Below the pieces are notes generated by a model, which searched no databases, was not told the origin of the DNA, and saw only the letters and a program-made list of their open reading frames with translations. The translations under genes and the position numbers were made by a program. Shown piece by piece: positions 5,626 through 15,047 of a stretch of DNA of 42,646 nucleotides. Location of the stretch: IMG/VR virus record IMGVR_UViG_3300048919_000249, positions 1-42,646 of that record; one strand, 5' to 3'. The DNA comes from a virus. The stretch's first letter is position 1. Each line of letters begins with the position of its first letter.

Positions 5626-7831
5626 TGTACTGGGGCAATTCGCCGACTACGGCCTTGAGCCCGCGCAGCCATTGGTGTTCGGTAAGCTGACACGGTGCAA
5701 GACGGCGCAGGACAAGGGCAAGGAAAAGAACGGCTGGTACATCGCCCATGAGCATCGCACCGAGAAGGGCGAGACGCTGATTTTTGGAGCGTTCGGTGAT
5801 TGGCGTTCGGGTGAGTCGCAGAAGATCAAGGTCAAGGCCGGGCGGATGTTGCCGGAAGAGCGTGAGGTTATGCGCGCTCGGCAGGAGGAGGCCAAACGCC
5901 GGGCTGCGGAGATCGCGGCCAGTGCGGCGCGCCGTTCAGCCAAGCGGGCGGCGGGGATGTTCAAGCGCATGCCGGAGAAGGGCCGGAGCGACTATCTGGA
6001 TCGTAAGCAGATCGTAGGTATCGGTGTTCGGTATGCGCCGCGAACCGGCGCGTTCCTGGTACCGATGTGCAACGTGCGCGACGAGATTGTCGGCCTGCAG
6101 GTGGTGTATCCCACCAAACAGGAAGACACCGGTCGGGACAAGACGTATTGGCCATATGGAATGTCGAAGGAGGGCGCCTTTCACTTGATCGGTCCGCATC
6201 CGGATCCGGGCGAGCCGGTGCTGGTGTGTGAGGGCTACGCCACGGGCGCAAGCCTGCATATGGCGACGTCGCTGACCGTGGCCATCGCGTTTGACGCCGG
6301 TAACCTGCTGGTGGTTTGCAAGGCGATGCGCGAGCGGTTCGCCGGCTGCCCGTTGATCATCTGTCGGGACGATGACTGGAAGACCACGAAGCCGAACGGC
6401 GATGCCTGGAACCCTGGTGAGGAGAAGGCCAGTAACGCGGCGTTGATCGTCGGTGGCCAGGTGGTCGCGCCGATCTTTTCCGGTGAGCGGGAGATCAAGT
6501 GGACCGACTTCAACGACCTGCATGTTGCCGAAGGTTTGGAGGCTGTGCGCCGTCAGGTGTTGGCGGTGGTCAAGCCGCCGGCCGCTGGTGGCTGGAAAGA
6601 CATGCTGGCTCGAAGCGAGAGCGGGGCGTTGATCGCGCACATGCAGAACGTCGAGTTGATCCTGGCCAACGATGAACGTTGGGCCGGGGTGATCAGTTAC
6701 AGCGCGTTCAGTTCGAAGATCGTGAAGCTGCGTGCGGCGCCTTACGGCGGCGGCACGGGCGATTGGGCGGACATCGATGATGTGCGGGTGATGAAGTGGC
6801 TCGCGCAGCAGTACAACTTGCGGGTCAAGGCGTCGCATGTGATCGAGGCGGTGAGCGTGGTCGCGCATGACCATGCGTTTCATCCGGTGCGGCAGTACCT
6901 GCGCAAGCTTGAGTGGGATCGCGTGCCGCGCCTTGAAAGCTGGCTCACGGATGTCATGGGCGTGAAGGCCACCGATTACTCGAGCAAGGTTGGCAAGCGT
7001 TGGATGTTGTCGGCCGTGGCGCGGGTGATGAAGCCGGGCTGCAAGGCTGACTCGGTGATGATCCTTGAGGGCGCGCAGGGCGCCGGTAAGTCGACGGCGA
7101 TGAGCATTCTCGGCGGCGAGTGGTTCATGGACACGCCGTTCGCCCTCGGCGACAAGGACGGCTTTCAAGCGATCCGGGGCAAATGGATCGTCGAGCTGGG
7201 TGAGCTGGACAGTTTCAACAAGGCTGAGAGCACCAAGGCCAAGCAGTTTTTCTCGGCGTCCACCGATACCTACCGTGAGAGTTACGGCCGTCGCACGATG
7301 GACGTGCCGCGTCAGTGTGTGTTTGTGGGTACGACGAACCAGGACGAGTACCTGAAGGACGCGACCGGTAACCGGCGTTATTGGCCGGTAGCTTGTACCA
7401 AGGTGGATCTGGAGCTGTTGCGTTCGATCCGCGATCAGCTGTGGGCCGAGGCGGTGTTCTGTTACGACGCGGGCGACCTCTGGTGGGTGACGCTGGATGA
7501 GGCGGCGATGTTCGGCGAGGAGCAGGACGAGCGCTTTGTGGTAGACGAGTGGGAAGGGCCGATTTTGACTTGGTTGGAAGAGTCGCAGATCGGCGAGACC
7601 ACCACAGGCAGTGAAGTGCTGAGCAGTGCGTTGAAGTTGGACTTCGGGCATTGGGGCAAGCCGGAGCAGATGCGGGTCGGGGCGATCATGCATCGGTTGG
7701 GATGGCGGCGTGTTCGGATGCCTCCGTTGGTGAAAAGTGGCCAGCGGCCGTGGGCTTACAAGAAACCGGCAGGTTGGGGCGGTGCTTCGGCGTTGAAACG
7801 GGAACCGATTGAGGAGCCTTGCTTTGATTAA
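5615..7831 (+). CDS. Toprim-helicase replication protein (VapE-like)
   Basis: This 738-aa protein is a fused primase-helicase. The N-terminal part (residues 1-110) is basic. The Toprim region follows, with VCEGYATG around E206 and a later acidic motif ICRDDDW. The C-terminal half is a VapE/D5-like ATPase with Walker A GAQGAGKST (residues 486-494, K492), a Walker B-like KWIVELGELDSF and sensor GTTNQDEYLKD followed by an arginine-rich NRRYWPV. Such proteins initiate or drive replication of many Pseudomonas temperate phages. The start overlaps the zinc-finger gene and has a GGGGG ribosome site. No separate replicative helicase or DnaC-like loader follows, so this gene probably supplies the whole replication function. 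Confidence 0.85.
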   Translation: MLDDVLGQFADYGLEPAQPLVFGKLTRCKTAQDKGKEKNGWYIAHEHRTEKGETLIFGAFGDWRSGESQKIKVKAGRMLPEEREVMRARQEEAKRRAAEIAASAARRSAKRAAGMFKRMPEKGRSDYLDRKQIVGIGVRYAPRTGAFLVPMCNVRDEIVGLQVVYPTKQEDTGRDKTYWPYGMSKEGAFHLIGPHPDPGEPVLVCEGYATGASLHMATSLTVAIAFDAGNLLVVCKAMRERFAGCPLIICRDDDWKTTKPNGDAWNPGEEKASNAALIVGGQVVAPIFSGEREIKWTDFNDLHVAEGLEAVRRQVLAVVKPPAAGGWKDMLARSESGALIAHMQNVELILANDERWAGVISYSAFSSKIVKLRAAPYGGGTGDWADIDDVRVMKWLAQQYNLRVKASHVIEAVSVVAHDHAFHPVRQYLRKLEWDRVPRLESWLTDVMGVKATDYSSKVGKRWMLSAVARVMKPGCKADSVMILEGAQGAGKSTAMSILGGEWFMDTPFALGDKDGFQAIRGKWIVELGELDSFNKAESTKAKQFFSASTDTYRESYGRRTMDVPRQCVFVGTTNQDEYLKDATGNRRYWPVACTKVDLELLRSIRDQLWAEAVFCYDAGDLWWVTLDEAAMFGEEQDERFVVDEWEGPILTWLEESQIGETTTGSEVLSSALKLDFGHWGKPEQMRVGAIMHRLGWRRVRMPPLVKSGQRPWAYKKPAGWGGASALKREPIEEPCFD

Positions 7832-8183
7832 GGAGATCGATTCGCTGCTTCGGTTGTGGGCCCAGGAGCTGCATTCCGAGCATTCGAAAGGTGGGCTCGC
7901 TGGGGGGAACATGGTTGCCATGATGATGGAGAGCAATGGGCAACTGATCCGTGGACGGCGGGCCTTTCGTGCGCCGCTGGAGAGTTCTCTCGACATCGAG
8001 CTGATCGTGACCAAGCATCTGGCGCCCGAGCTTGTGACGGTTGTGCGAGAGCATTACTGCACGCTCGATGTTGATATGCGCTTGCGGTACGCGCACTGCG
8101 GTTGTGGCCGTGACACGTACTACCAGCGATTGCATGAGGCACACCTGCAGATCTTCGGAGTGATGATGGGGTTGGCTGCGTGA
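7824..8183 (+). CDS. possible Q-like late regulator
   Basis: The best start is TTG at 7824, seven bases after GAGGAG and overlapping the replication gene stop. The 119-aa product ends with a helix-turn-helix-like segment: MRLRYAHCGCGRDTYYQRLHEAHLQIFG, where GRDTYYQRLHEAH resembles the region-4-like recognition helix of phage Q-type antiterminators and of short Pseudomonas late regulators. It is the last gene of the rightward early operon and stands directly before the long untranslated stretch and the late genes, exactly where Q sits in lambda-like phages. Sequence similarity is weak, so the call depends largely on position. Confidence 0.45.
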   Translation: MIKEIDSLLRLWAQELHSEHSKGGLAGGNMVAMMMESNGQLIRGRRAFRAPLESSLDIELIVTKHLAPELVTVVREHYCTLDVDMRLRYAHCGCGRDTYYQRLHEAHLQIFGVMMGLAA

Positions 8184-8708
8184 CCCCAGGCATTCGTCCG
8201 GCTGTTGCTGTCCCACTGGCCCGTCTTGTCCCGCTGCGTTTTGATGCAGTGGGACAGGTGCGGGTCTTGTCGTTGTTGGGCCGTCCCACCGTCCCGCTAC
8301 TAAGTGCCTCCCGCCCGTGTAAGCGTAGCGGGCAGCAATACGCGCGTTTCACGCGCACGCGTGTTCTTTAAGATTCTTCCTTTACACGAGAAAGGAGAGA
8401 AATAAGTAGGACAGTGGGGCGAAGCCCCGAATTTAGGCGCTCTCAGGCGTCCCACTTCGATTGAAAGGTGGGACATATAGGACGCCGCCGAAACAGCAGA
8501 ATGCCGGAGTGGGATATTCGCCGACATACGCTAGGCGTTCACCCGGTGTTACCCACTTATTCGCCGGGTGGCATTAAACCGGGGTTGCTGCCACCGGAAT
8601 CGACCTGTAAAAAGTAGTCATCTTCGATAGGTGCGACCGCAGACAGCGGCAGGCACCACACCACCAAACCCGGCCATTGCGCCGGGTTTTTGCGTTTAGG
8701 GGTTGGCG
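8184..8708 (+). promoter_or_regulatory. late control region with GTCCCAC dyads
   Basis: No gene is evident in these 525 bases. They hold five exact GTCCCAC/GTGGGAC heptamers (8210-8216, 8249-8255, 8283-8289, 8449-8455, 8468-8474) plus two GTCCCGC variants (8228-8234, 8291-8297). Two inverted pairs form hairpins: 8228-8255 gives a 10-bp stem with an 8-base loop, and 8449-8474 gives a 7-bp stem. A separate GGGGC-GAA-GCCCC hairpin lies near 8416. A terminator (8666-8691) closes the region before the holin. It could be a replication origin, a late-promoter/antiterminator loading site, or both; the sequence alone does not decide. Confidence 0.45.
8666..8691 (+). terminator. intrinsic terminator before the holin
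   Basis: AAACCCGGC (8666-8674), loop CATTGC and GCCGGGTTT (8681-8689) make a 9-bp perfect stem running into T5. It would stop early transcription before the late genes unless an antiterminator modifies polymerase. Confidence 0.75.
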
Positions 8709-9053
8709 ATGACAAACGAGCAACAAGCGCTGGCAGAGATGCCGATCTGGTTAGTGATCGTCCTAGCCCTGGTCGGCGGCGTATCGGGGGAGATGTGGCG
8801 GGCCGACAAGGACGGGGCGCGGGGCTGGGCATTGTTGCGCCGCCTCGCGCTTCGGTCCGGGGCCTGCATTGTCTGCGGGGTGTCGGCGATGATGCTGATG
8901 ATTGCAGCCGGCATGACGATCTGGACGGCGGGCGCCTTGGGTTGCCTGACGGCAATGGCCGGTGCCGATGTGGCCATCGGTTTGTATGAACGGTGGGCTG
9001 CCAAGCGGCTGGGCGTCTGCGAAGTCCCGCCAACCGGGGGCGAGCAGGGGTGA
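8709..9053 (+). CDS. phage holin
   Basis: A 114-aa protein starting at ATG 8709, six bases after AGGGG (a TTG at 8703 is an alternative start). It has an N-terminal hydrophobic segment (WLVIVLALVGGVSG, about residues 15-28), an amphipathic Arg-rich loop, and two further hydrophobic stretches (ACIVCGVSAMMLMIAAGMTIW and ALGCLTAMAGADVAIG). The three-membrane-segment plan and a polar C-terminus are typical of class I holins that set the time of lysis. It lies at the head of the late region, well separated from the endolysin and spanins at 29-30 kb. This split of the lysis genes is common in Pseudomonas phages. Confidence 0.7.
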   Translation: MTNEQQALAEMPIWLVIVLALVGGVSGEMWRADKDGARGWALLRRLALRSGACIVCGVSAMMLMIAAGMTIWTAGALGCLTAMAGADVAIGLYERWAAKRLGVCEVPPTGGEQG

Positions 9054-9219
9054 TGCACTGATCTGGGGCGCCGGAAACTGCCGGGGACCCAGGCGATTTT
9101 CGGGGGGTACGGGGTCGGAAACCCGCGGGAAAGTGTTAGCGGGAGCGCCCCCAGCTTACTGAAATTCAATCCATTGAAATTTAAAGGTCTGCATTGAAAA
9201 GCCGTTGAAAGGAGGGCTT

Positions 9220-9822
9220 ATGACAGAACCAACTTACCTGTCGAAAAGCGCCTTCGCGGCGCGGATCGGCAGGGCGCCGAGCTACATCACCTGGTTGAAA
9301 AACAACAACCGCCTGGTGCTGTCGCCGAACGGAAAACTAGTGGACGTGCAGGCCAGCGAAACGTTGATTCGCGACACCGCTGACCCAAGCAAAACCGCCG
9401 TCGCCGACCGACACCAACAAGACCGGATTCAGCGTGACGTTTACAGCCAACTGTCCACGTCCGTCGAGCCGACTTCCATGGCTGCGCCGCCGCAGGTGAT
9501 CTCCGGCGACGGCAAGCTTCCCGACTTCCAGAAAGCCCGCGCCCTGCGCGAACACAACATGGCCAAGCTTGCCGAGATCGAACTGGGCAAAGCCCAGGGC
9601 TCGCTGGTCTCCAAAGAAGCTGTCGAAACCGGCGCCTACAACGCCGGCCGATTGCTGCGCGATCAGCTGTTCGGCCCGTTGCCGCAACTATCCCACGACC
9701 TCGCGGCCATGACCGATCCCTGGCTGATCGAAAAACACCTGACGGCCACCTTCCGTCGAACGCTTGAGGAAGCCGAGCGCCTCTCTTCAGCCGACCTTGA
9801 ACACGCCATGACAACGGACTGA
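9220..9822 (+). CDS. terminase small subunit (Nu1-like)
   Basis: ATG 9220 follows GGAGGG at four bases and is preferred over TTG 9205. The 200-aa protein begins with a winged-helix/HTH segment (LSKSAFAARIGRAPSYITWLKNNNRLVL) that would recognise the packaging site. A charged linker and a helical C-terminal domain follow (FQKARALREHNMAKLAEIELGKAQGSLVSKEAV), of the kind that binds the large subunit. The order small subunit, large subunit, gpW, portal is that of lambda nu1-A-W-B. The packaging (cos) site may lie in the 166-base gap upstream, but I could not identify it. Confidence 0.75.
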   Translation: MTEPTYLSKSAFAARIGRAPSYITWLKNNNRLVLSPNGKLVDVQASETLIRDTADPSKTAVADRHQQDRIQRDVYSQLSTSVEPTSMAAPPQVISGDGKLPDFQKARALREHNMAKLAEIELGKAQGSLVSKEAVETGAYNAGRLLRDQLFGPLPQLSHDLAAMTDPWLIEKHLTATFRRTLEEAERLSSADLEHAMTTD

Positions 9823-9826
9823 CCCC

Positions 9827-11854
9827 ATGCACACGGAATTTCCTGACGGTGCAGAGGTGTACCGTGAGGCTTATTTCCGTGGACTGCGCCCCGACCCAGA
9901 TCTCTGGATCGATCAATGGGCCGACGAGTACATGCGGATCCCGCGAGACACCGGCGCCCCAGAGCCCGGCCAGTACCGCACTTCACGGACGCCTTATGCC
10001 CGCGAGCCCATGCGTTGCCTGTCGCCGGCTCACCCCTGCAGGCGCGTGGTCACCATGGTGGCCTCGCAGTTGATGAAAACCCAGATCGCCTTGAACTGGA
10101 TGGGTGGCCTGATCCACATGGCGCCGTCGAACATCCTGGCGCTGCTGCCCAGCCTCGGCCTGTCCAAGCGCGTATCGGGGCGGATCAGCAAGACCATCAA
10201 GGCCACCCCCGTTCTGCGCGAGCGGGTCGCGGCCACCCGCTCGCGGGATGCCCGCAACACGATGGACACCAAGGAGTTCGAGGGGGGCTCGCTGTACGTC
10301 ACCACCGCCGGTTCTGCGGCCAACCTGTCGGAACTGTCGGCACGCTACATCTACGGCGACGAAGTCGACCGTTGGGAGAACGATGTCGGCCAGGAGGGCG
10401 ATCCCATCAAGCTGGCTGAGACGCGGGCAACCAACTTCGGTCGCAACGCCAAGATCTACTTTTCCAGCTCGCCGACGATCAAGGGCGCCTCGCGGATCGC
10501 TGACCTGTTCGAGTCCAGTGACCAGCGTTACTACTACGTGCCGTGTCCCACCTGCGGCCATATGCAGGTGCTGGAATGGGAGCGGCTCCTGTACAGCAAG
10601 GACTACAGCACTGTGCATTACCAATGCGCAGCCCCCGAGTGCGACGTGCTGATTGAGGAACACCACAAGAGCGACATGCTCGCCCGAGGCGAGTGGCGCG
10701 CACATGGTAGCGGCGACGGCAAGACCGTCGGCTTCCATCTCAACTCACTCTACTCGCCGACCGGCTGGATGGACTGGGCCTCGCTCGCTGAAGAATTCGA
10801 GGACGCCAAAAAGGCCCAGGCACAAGGCGATACAAGCCTGATGCAGGTGTTCTACAACACCCGTCTGGCCAAAGTCTGGGACAGCGCACTCGAACAGACC
10901 AAGGCGGAAGTGCTGATCGCCCGGGCGCGGCAGGAGACCTACACCCTAGGCACGATGGCGGCCGGTGTGCTGATGCTGACCGGTTCTGTCGACGTCCAAG
11001 CTAACCGCTTGGAAATGATGGTGATGGGTTTCGGCGTCGGCATGGAACGCTGGGTGGTCGATCACCAGGTCATTTGGGGCGATCCGGCCGACGAGCGCAC
11101 CTGGGCAGTGTTGGACGAGAAACTCAAGGCTCGCTACCGGCATCCTTGCGGCGTCGGCTTGGGCATCCTTGCCGTCGGCGTCGACTCCGGCGGTCACCAC
11201 ACCGACGAGGTCTATCAGTTCTGCCGCGTGCGTCGTTGGCGAAATGTCTTCGCCATCAAAGGCGCGAGCAAGCCGGGGAGGCCGGTCATCGCACAGCGCC
11301 CGTCCCTGGTCGACGTGACTTGGAAAGGCCAGACCGAACGCAACGGCGCCGAGCTATGGTTCGTCGGTACCGACACAGCAAAGGATTGGATCTACAACCG
11401 CTATCCGTTCCCGGACGGCCCGGGTTCGCTGCACTTTGCCAATGACTTGCCGGACGAGTTCTTCGCCCAGTGCGTCGCTGAGCGCAAGGTCGTGCGCTAC
11501 GTGCGCGGCCACAAACGCATCGAATGGGTCAAGGGCAAGGCCGAGCGTAACGAAGCGCTCGACCTGATGGTGTATTGCCTGGCGATGGCCCATTACCTCG
11601 GCATCAATCGCTACCAGGAACACGACTGGGATCGGGTGCGTCAGGCACTGGCCCAGTCTGGTCTGTTCGACGATGCCCTCGGCATTAAGCCAGTTCAGGG
11701 GGAGCGCGTCGACGAAGTCGAAACGCCTGAACCTGCTGCTGTGCGACAGGCTCAAGCCGCGCCACCACCATCTGCTGCGCCGGTCGTGCAGACACGCCCA
11801 GCCGCACCCCCTCAACGCCGCAGTTCCACCAGCGGTTATCTGAAGAGACGCTGA
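9827..11854 (+). CDS. terminase large subunit (GpA family)
   Basis: This 675-aa protein is a lambda GpA-type packaging ATPase and nuclease. The N-terminal ATPase has the variant P-loop VASQLMKTQ (residues 78-86, K84), and an acidic Walker B-like stretch follows in IYGDEVDRWEND. A Zn-ribbon-like insertion is visible as C240-x2-C243 and C267-x4-C272, which is typical of GpA. The C-terminal half contains the nuclease region (SVDVQANRLEMMVMGFG, GVDSGGHHTDEVYQFC) with metal-binding Asp residues. The tail after residue 620 is Ala/Pro-rich and probably flexible. It would cut concatemers at cos and fill proheads through the portal encoded at 12,062. Confidence 0.93.
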   Translation: MHTEFPDGAEVYREAYFRGLRPDPDLWIDQWADEYMRIPRDTGAPEPGQYRTSRTPYAREPMRCLSPAHPCRRVVTMVASQLMKTQIALNWMGGLIHMAPSNILALLPSLGLSKRVSGRISKTIKATPVLRERVAATRSRDARNTMDTKEFEGGSLYVTTAGSAANLSELSARYIYGDEVDRWENDVGQEGDPIKLAETRATNFGRNAKIYFSSSPTIKGASRIADLFESSDQRYYYVPCPTCGHMQVLEWERLLYSKDYSTVHYQCAAPECDVLIEEHHKSDMLARGEWRAHGSGDGKTVGFHLNSLYSPTGWMDWASLAEEFEDAKKAQAQGDTSLMQVFYNTRLAKVWDSALEQTKAEVLIARARQETYTLGTMAAGVLMLTGSVDVQANRLEMMVMGFGVGMERWVVDHQVIWGDPADERTWAVLDEKLKARYRHPCGVGLGILAVGVDSGGHHTDEVYQFCRVRRWRNVFAIKGASKPGRPVIAQRPSLVDVTWKGQTERNGAELWFVGTDTAKDWIYNRYPFPDGPGSLHFANDLPDEFFAQCVAERKVVRYVRGHKRIEWVKGKAERNEALDLMVYCLAMAHYLGINRYQEHDWDRVRQALAQSGLFDDALGIKPVQGERVDEVETPEPAAVRQAQAAPPPSAAPVVQTRPAAPPQRRSSTSGYLKRR

Positions 11855-11855
11855 T

Positions 11856-12062
11856 ATGTCCTTTACACAAAAACATCTCGAAGTCATCGAGCGCGCCATC
11901 GCACGCGGTGAAAAGACCGTGCGCTACAGCGACCGAACGGTGGAATACCGCGACGTCGATGAGCTGCTCCGCGCTCGTGAAGAAATCCGCAGCTCGCTTA
12001 TCAGCGCTGCGGCTCCACGCTCGCGGGTCGTGCGGCTCAGTCACGGAGGCAAGGGAATCTGA
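11856..12062 (+). CDS. head-tail joining protein gpW
   Basis: A 68-aa protein matching lambda gpW in length and pattern: an N-terminal helix (TQKHLEVIERAIARGEK), a beta hairpin (TVRYSDRTVEYRDVDEL) and a second helix (LLRAREEIRSSLI). gpW seals the portal after DNA packaging and forms the platform for FII and the tail. It starts two bases after the terminase stop, and its last base is the first base of the portal start codon, so the three are translationally coupled. Confidence 0.88.
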   Translation: MSFTQKHLEVIERAIARGEKTVRYSDRTVEYRDVDELLRAREEIRSSLISAAAPRSRVVRLSHGGKGI

Positions 12063-13546
12063 TGTCTCGACAATTTCCGGCACTGACGCGTAGCGGATTT
12101 TTGCTGCCATCGAACATCAAGGCCAGCTACGAAGGCGCCGGAGAGGGCCGTCGTTCGGCCAGTTGGGATGCTTCCGATAACGGCATCAATAGCATCAACA
12201 CCCCGGCGCTACGCAACCTGCGAGCCCGGTCTCGGGCAGCGGTGCGCAATGACCCGTATGCGGCCAACGCGATCAACAAACGCGTCAGCAACCTGATCGG
12301 CACCGGCATCACGCCGCGCCCGAAGGTGAAGGACGAAGAACTGCGCAACCTGCTGCAGGAGTTGTGGGAGGACTGGGCTGACGAGTCCGATGCTGACGGT
12401 CTCTGCGACTTCTACGGTCAGCAGGCGCTGGTGGCACGCACCGTCGAAACTGCGGGTGAGTGCTTTGTCCGGTTGCGTCCGCGCGGTCTCGACGAAGGAC
12501 TGGTCGTGCCACTGCAGCTGCAGACCCTGGCACCGGAATTCGTTCCGCACGACAAATTCGAAACCACCCGCGACGGCAACATCATCCGCGCTGGGATCGA
12601 GTTCAACCCGGCCGGCAAGCGCGTGGCCTACTGGATGTACCGCTCGCACCCGCGTGACGCGTCGTCGCTCAACAGCGGTTACAACCAACTGGTGCGCGTA
12701 CCGGCCAGCCAGGTGCTGCACATCTTCGAACCGTTGGAACCGGGTCAGTTGCGCGGCGTGCCGCGCATGTCGCCGGTTCTTAAGCGGCTGCGTAGCCTGG
12801 ACAACTACGACGACGCGGTGCTGTTCCGGCAGGAAGTCTCCAACCTGTTCGCCGGCTTCATCAAGCGCCCGTCGCCGGATATGGGCCAAGTGCCTCGCGA
12901 TCCGGTCACCGGCCAGTTGATCACCGCCGACCGCGACGGCTTCACGCCGATGGTCGCGCTGGAGCCCGGCACGATGCAGGAGCTGGGCGCAGGTGAGGAG
13001 GTCGAGTTCTCCAAACCACCGGACGCCGGTAACAACTACCCGGACTTCATGCGACAGCAACTGATGGCCGCAGCGGCTGGCACCGACACGCCTTACGAGA
13101 TCCTTACCGGTGACATGAAAGGCATCAACGACCGAGCGCTACGTGTGGTGCTGAACGAGTTCCGGCGCCGCCTCGAACAGCTGCAATTCAACGTCTACAT
13201 CCACCAGCTCTGTCGGCCGGTACGCGCCGCGTGGCTGGACATGGCGGTGCTGGCCGGTGTGATCGAGCTACCGGACTACGCCAGTCGCCGCCGCGAATTT
13301 CTGCGTACTCGCTGGGTGCCGCAAGGCTGGGCCTACATTCAGCCGGTGCAGGACGTCCAGGCGCGGATGCTGGAGGTCAACGCCGGATTCGCCTCGCGCA
13401 GTGAGATGTGCCTACGCACCGGCTACGACGCCGAAGCCGTCGACGCGGAGAACGCGGCCGACTCCCAACGTGCCCGCGATCTGGGCCTCAATTACCGAAC
13501 GCTCGTCGAGGTCGATACCCACCCTGACGATCAGGAGAAACCATGA
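12062..13546 (+). CDS. portal protein (lambda gpB family)
   Basis: This 494-aa protein has the diagnostic stretches of lambda-type portals: RNLRARSRAAVRNDPYAANAIN near residue 50, LHIFEPLEPGQLRGVPRMSPVLKRL near residue 220, and GTDTPYEILTGDMKGINDRALRVVLNEFRRRLEQLQ near residue 340. It forms the dodecameric DNA channel and nucleates prohead assembly. It overlaps the start of the protease gene by four bases. Length is close to the family norm and nothing is missing. Confidence 0.93.
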   Translation: MSRQFPALTRSGFLLPSNIKASYEGAGEGRRSASWDASDNGINSINTPALRNLRARSRAAVRNDPYAANAINKRVSNLIGTGITPRPKVKDEELRNLLQELWEDWADESDADGLCDFYGQQALVARTVETAGECFVRLRPRGLDEGLVVPLQLQTLAPEFVPHDKFETTRDGNIIRAGIEFNPAGKRVAYWMYRSHPRDASSLNSGYNQLVRVPASQVLHIFEPLEPGQLRGVPRMSPVLKRLRSLDNYDDAVLFRQEVSNLFAGFIKRPSPDMGQVPRDPVTGQLITADRDGFTPMVALEPGTMQELGAGEEVEFSKPPDAGNNYPDFMRQQLMAAAAGTDTPYEILTGDMKGINDRALRVVLNEFRRRLEQLQFNVYIHQLCRPVRAAWLDMAVLAGVIELPDYASRRREFLRTRWVPQGWAYIQPVQDVQARMLEVNAGFASRSEMCLRTGYDAEAVDAENAADSQRARDLGLNYRTLVEVDTHPDDQEKP

Positions 13547-14685
13547 AACCGCCGTTTCCACTACGGATCTTCAATAAACTGGACGGGCAACTGCCCGTGC
13601 AAGACAAACACTGGTACAGCCTGCGGGCCAGCGGGGAAGCCGAACAACGCACTATTGAGGTTTACGTCTACGGCGAGATCGGCACCTGGGGTATCACGGC
13701 CAATCAGTTTGTTCGCGATTTGGCTGCGCTCGATGACGGCACATCACCGATTGTCGTGGCGTTCAACAGCATCGGCGGCGACCTGTTCGACGGTCTGGCC
13801 ATAAATAACGCCCTGAAGCGATTGGGCGAGCGCTGCACCGGCCGGGTCGATGCCCTGGCTGCCAGTGCCGCGAGTGTCGCAGTCTGCGGCGCTCATCGGG
13901 TGGTAGTCGCGGAAAACGCAGCTCTGATGATCCACAACCCGTGGACGTATGCCTCGGGTGATGCCGAGGACATGCGCAAGGTCGCGACCGCGCTGGATCA
14001 AGCGCTGGAGCTCATCATCACGGCTTACAAAGGCAAGGCGCCGAACATCGACGAAGTCGAGCTGCGGCGCTTGGTCAATGCCGAGACCTGGCTGACGGCC
14101 CGCGAAGCGGTGGCCCTCGGGTTGGCTGACGAGGTCGGCGACGGCGTACAGATCAAGGCATGCCTGGGGCAGGGCATGGTGATGCAGAAATACCAGCACA
14201 CTCCCCAGGCGCTGCTGGATCTGCTCAACGAATCCGCGAAACCGACCGAGCCGGTGATCGACGATCCTCAACCCCCTGAGCCTGGTGCGGATGCGGCGGC
14301 GCTGGCTCTGATGATCAGCAAGTCTTGTAACCAAGGTGGAATGAGCAACCTTATCGAGCCACTGCTGGCCACCACCAAGTTAGTCGATGAGGCGACCGTG
14401 AAGGCCGCGATCACCCAGGCCAAGTCGATCCGCGATCTGTGCGTGGCCGCCCGGTTGCCAGAGTTCGCGGTGGAGTTTGTGCAGGCCGGACTGGATGCCA
14501 GCGCCGTGCGTGCGCGGCTCTTCGACAAAGTCGTGGGGAAAGGCGGGGGCTTCGAGATCGACAACAGCTTGCCGCAGAACGAAGACCCGCCGCTCAAAAT
14601 TCAAGCCAAACAACCCGATCCGTCCTCGATCTGGGCAGCCCGTCAGGCCGCACAGTCCCCAACCTCGAAAGGAGCAAGACCATGA
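13543..14685 (+). CDS. ClpP-like prohead protease with scaffold tail
   Basis: A 380-aa protein with an N-terminal ClpP/S49 fold (about residues 35-205). The nucleophile is most likely S108 in LAASAASVAVCG, and the catalytic His is H131 in LMIHNPWTY. The oxyanion-region motif FNSIGGDLFDG is intact. The C-terminal part, from about residue 210, is acidic and then Ala/Pro-rich. This is the expected scaffold region, as in lambda gpC, where the in-frame Nu3 scaffold is made from an internal start. A candidate internal start is the methionine in QGGMSNLIEP. Its stop overlaps the D start (ATGA). Confidence 0.88.
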   Translation: MKPPFPLRIFNKLDGQLPVQDKHWYSLRASGEAEQRTIEVYVYGEIGTWGITANQFVRDLAALDDGTSPIVVAFNSIGGDLFDGLAINNALKRLGERCTGRVDALAASAASVAVCGAHRVVVAENAALMIHNPWTYASGDAEDMRKVATALDQALELIITAYKGKAPNIDEVELRRLVNAETWLTAREAVALGLADEVGDGVQIKACLGQGMVMQKYQHTPQALLDLLNESAKPTEPVIDDPQPPEPGADAAALALMISKSCNQGGMSNLIEPLLATTKLVDEATVKAAITQAKSIRDLCVAARLPEFAVEFVQAGLDASAVRARLFDKVVGKGGGFEIDNSLPQNEDPPLKIQAKQPDPSSIWAARQAAQSPTSKGARP

Positions 14686-15026
14686 CCTCCAAACTGGAAC
14701 CGATGCACGCAGGCGAATTCCTGCTGTCCGAGGGCGCCGGCAACATTTCCCGCGAAGCGATCAACGTCGCGGCAGGCCCGGCGCTGGAGCCCGGACAGAT
14801 CCTCGGACTGGTAACTGCGAGCAGCGAATTCGCCCCGTACAGCCCGACTGCCGAAGACGGCACGGAAAACGCCGTTGCCATTCTCTACGGCCCGCTCGGT
14901 GAGTCCGATGTCGTGCGGCGCGGTCGCGCGGTGGTGCGGCTGGCCGAGGTCAGCGAAGCCCATCTGACCGGCCTGGATCTGGCCGCCGAGAAGGCCCTCG
15001 CCACTCATTTCGTGATCGTCCGTTAA
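14682..15026 (+). CDS. capsid decoration protein (gpD-like)
   Basis: A 114-aa protein starting at ATG 14682 with GGAG ten bases upstream. It is short and beta-rich, with GPALEPGQILGLVT near residue 36 and HLTGLDLAAEKALATHFVIVR at the end, the pattern of lambda head decoration protein D. D trimers cap the three-fold axes of the expanded capsid. It is followed by an intrinsic terminator and then by the major capsid gene. Confidence 0.85.
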   Translation: MTSKLEPMHAGEFLLSEGAGNISREAINVAAGPALEPGQILGLVTASSEFAPYSPTAEDGTENAVAILYGPLGESDVVRRGRAVVRLAEVSEAHLTGLDLAAEKALATHFVIVR

Positions 15027-15047
15027 GTCGATTCCTTTCTTATATAC

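Noticed and set aside
5936-8014. 692-codon open frame on the minus strand
   Set aside because: It is the antisense of the Toprim-helicase gene, rich in His/Arg/Pro as expected from a GC-rich shadow frame, with no family pattern.
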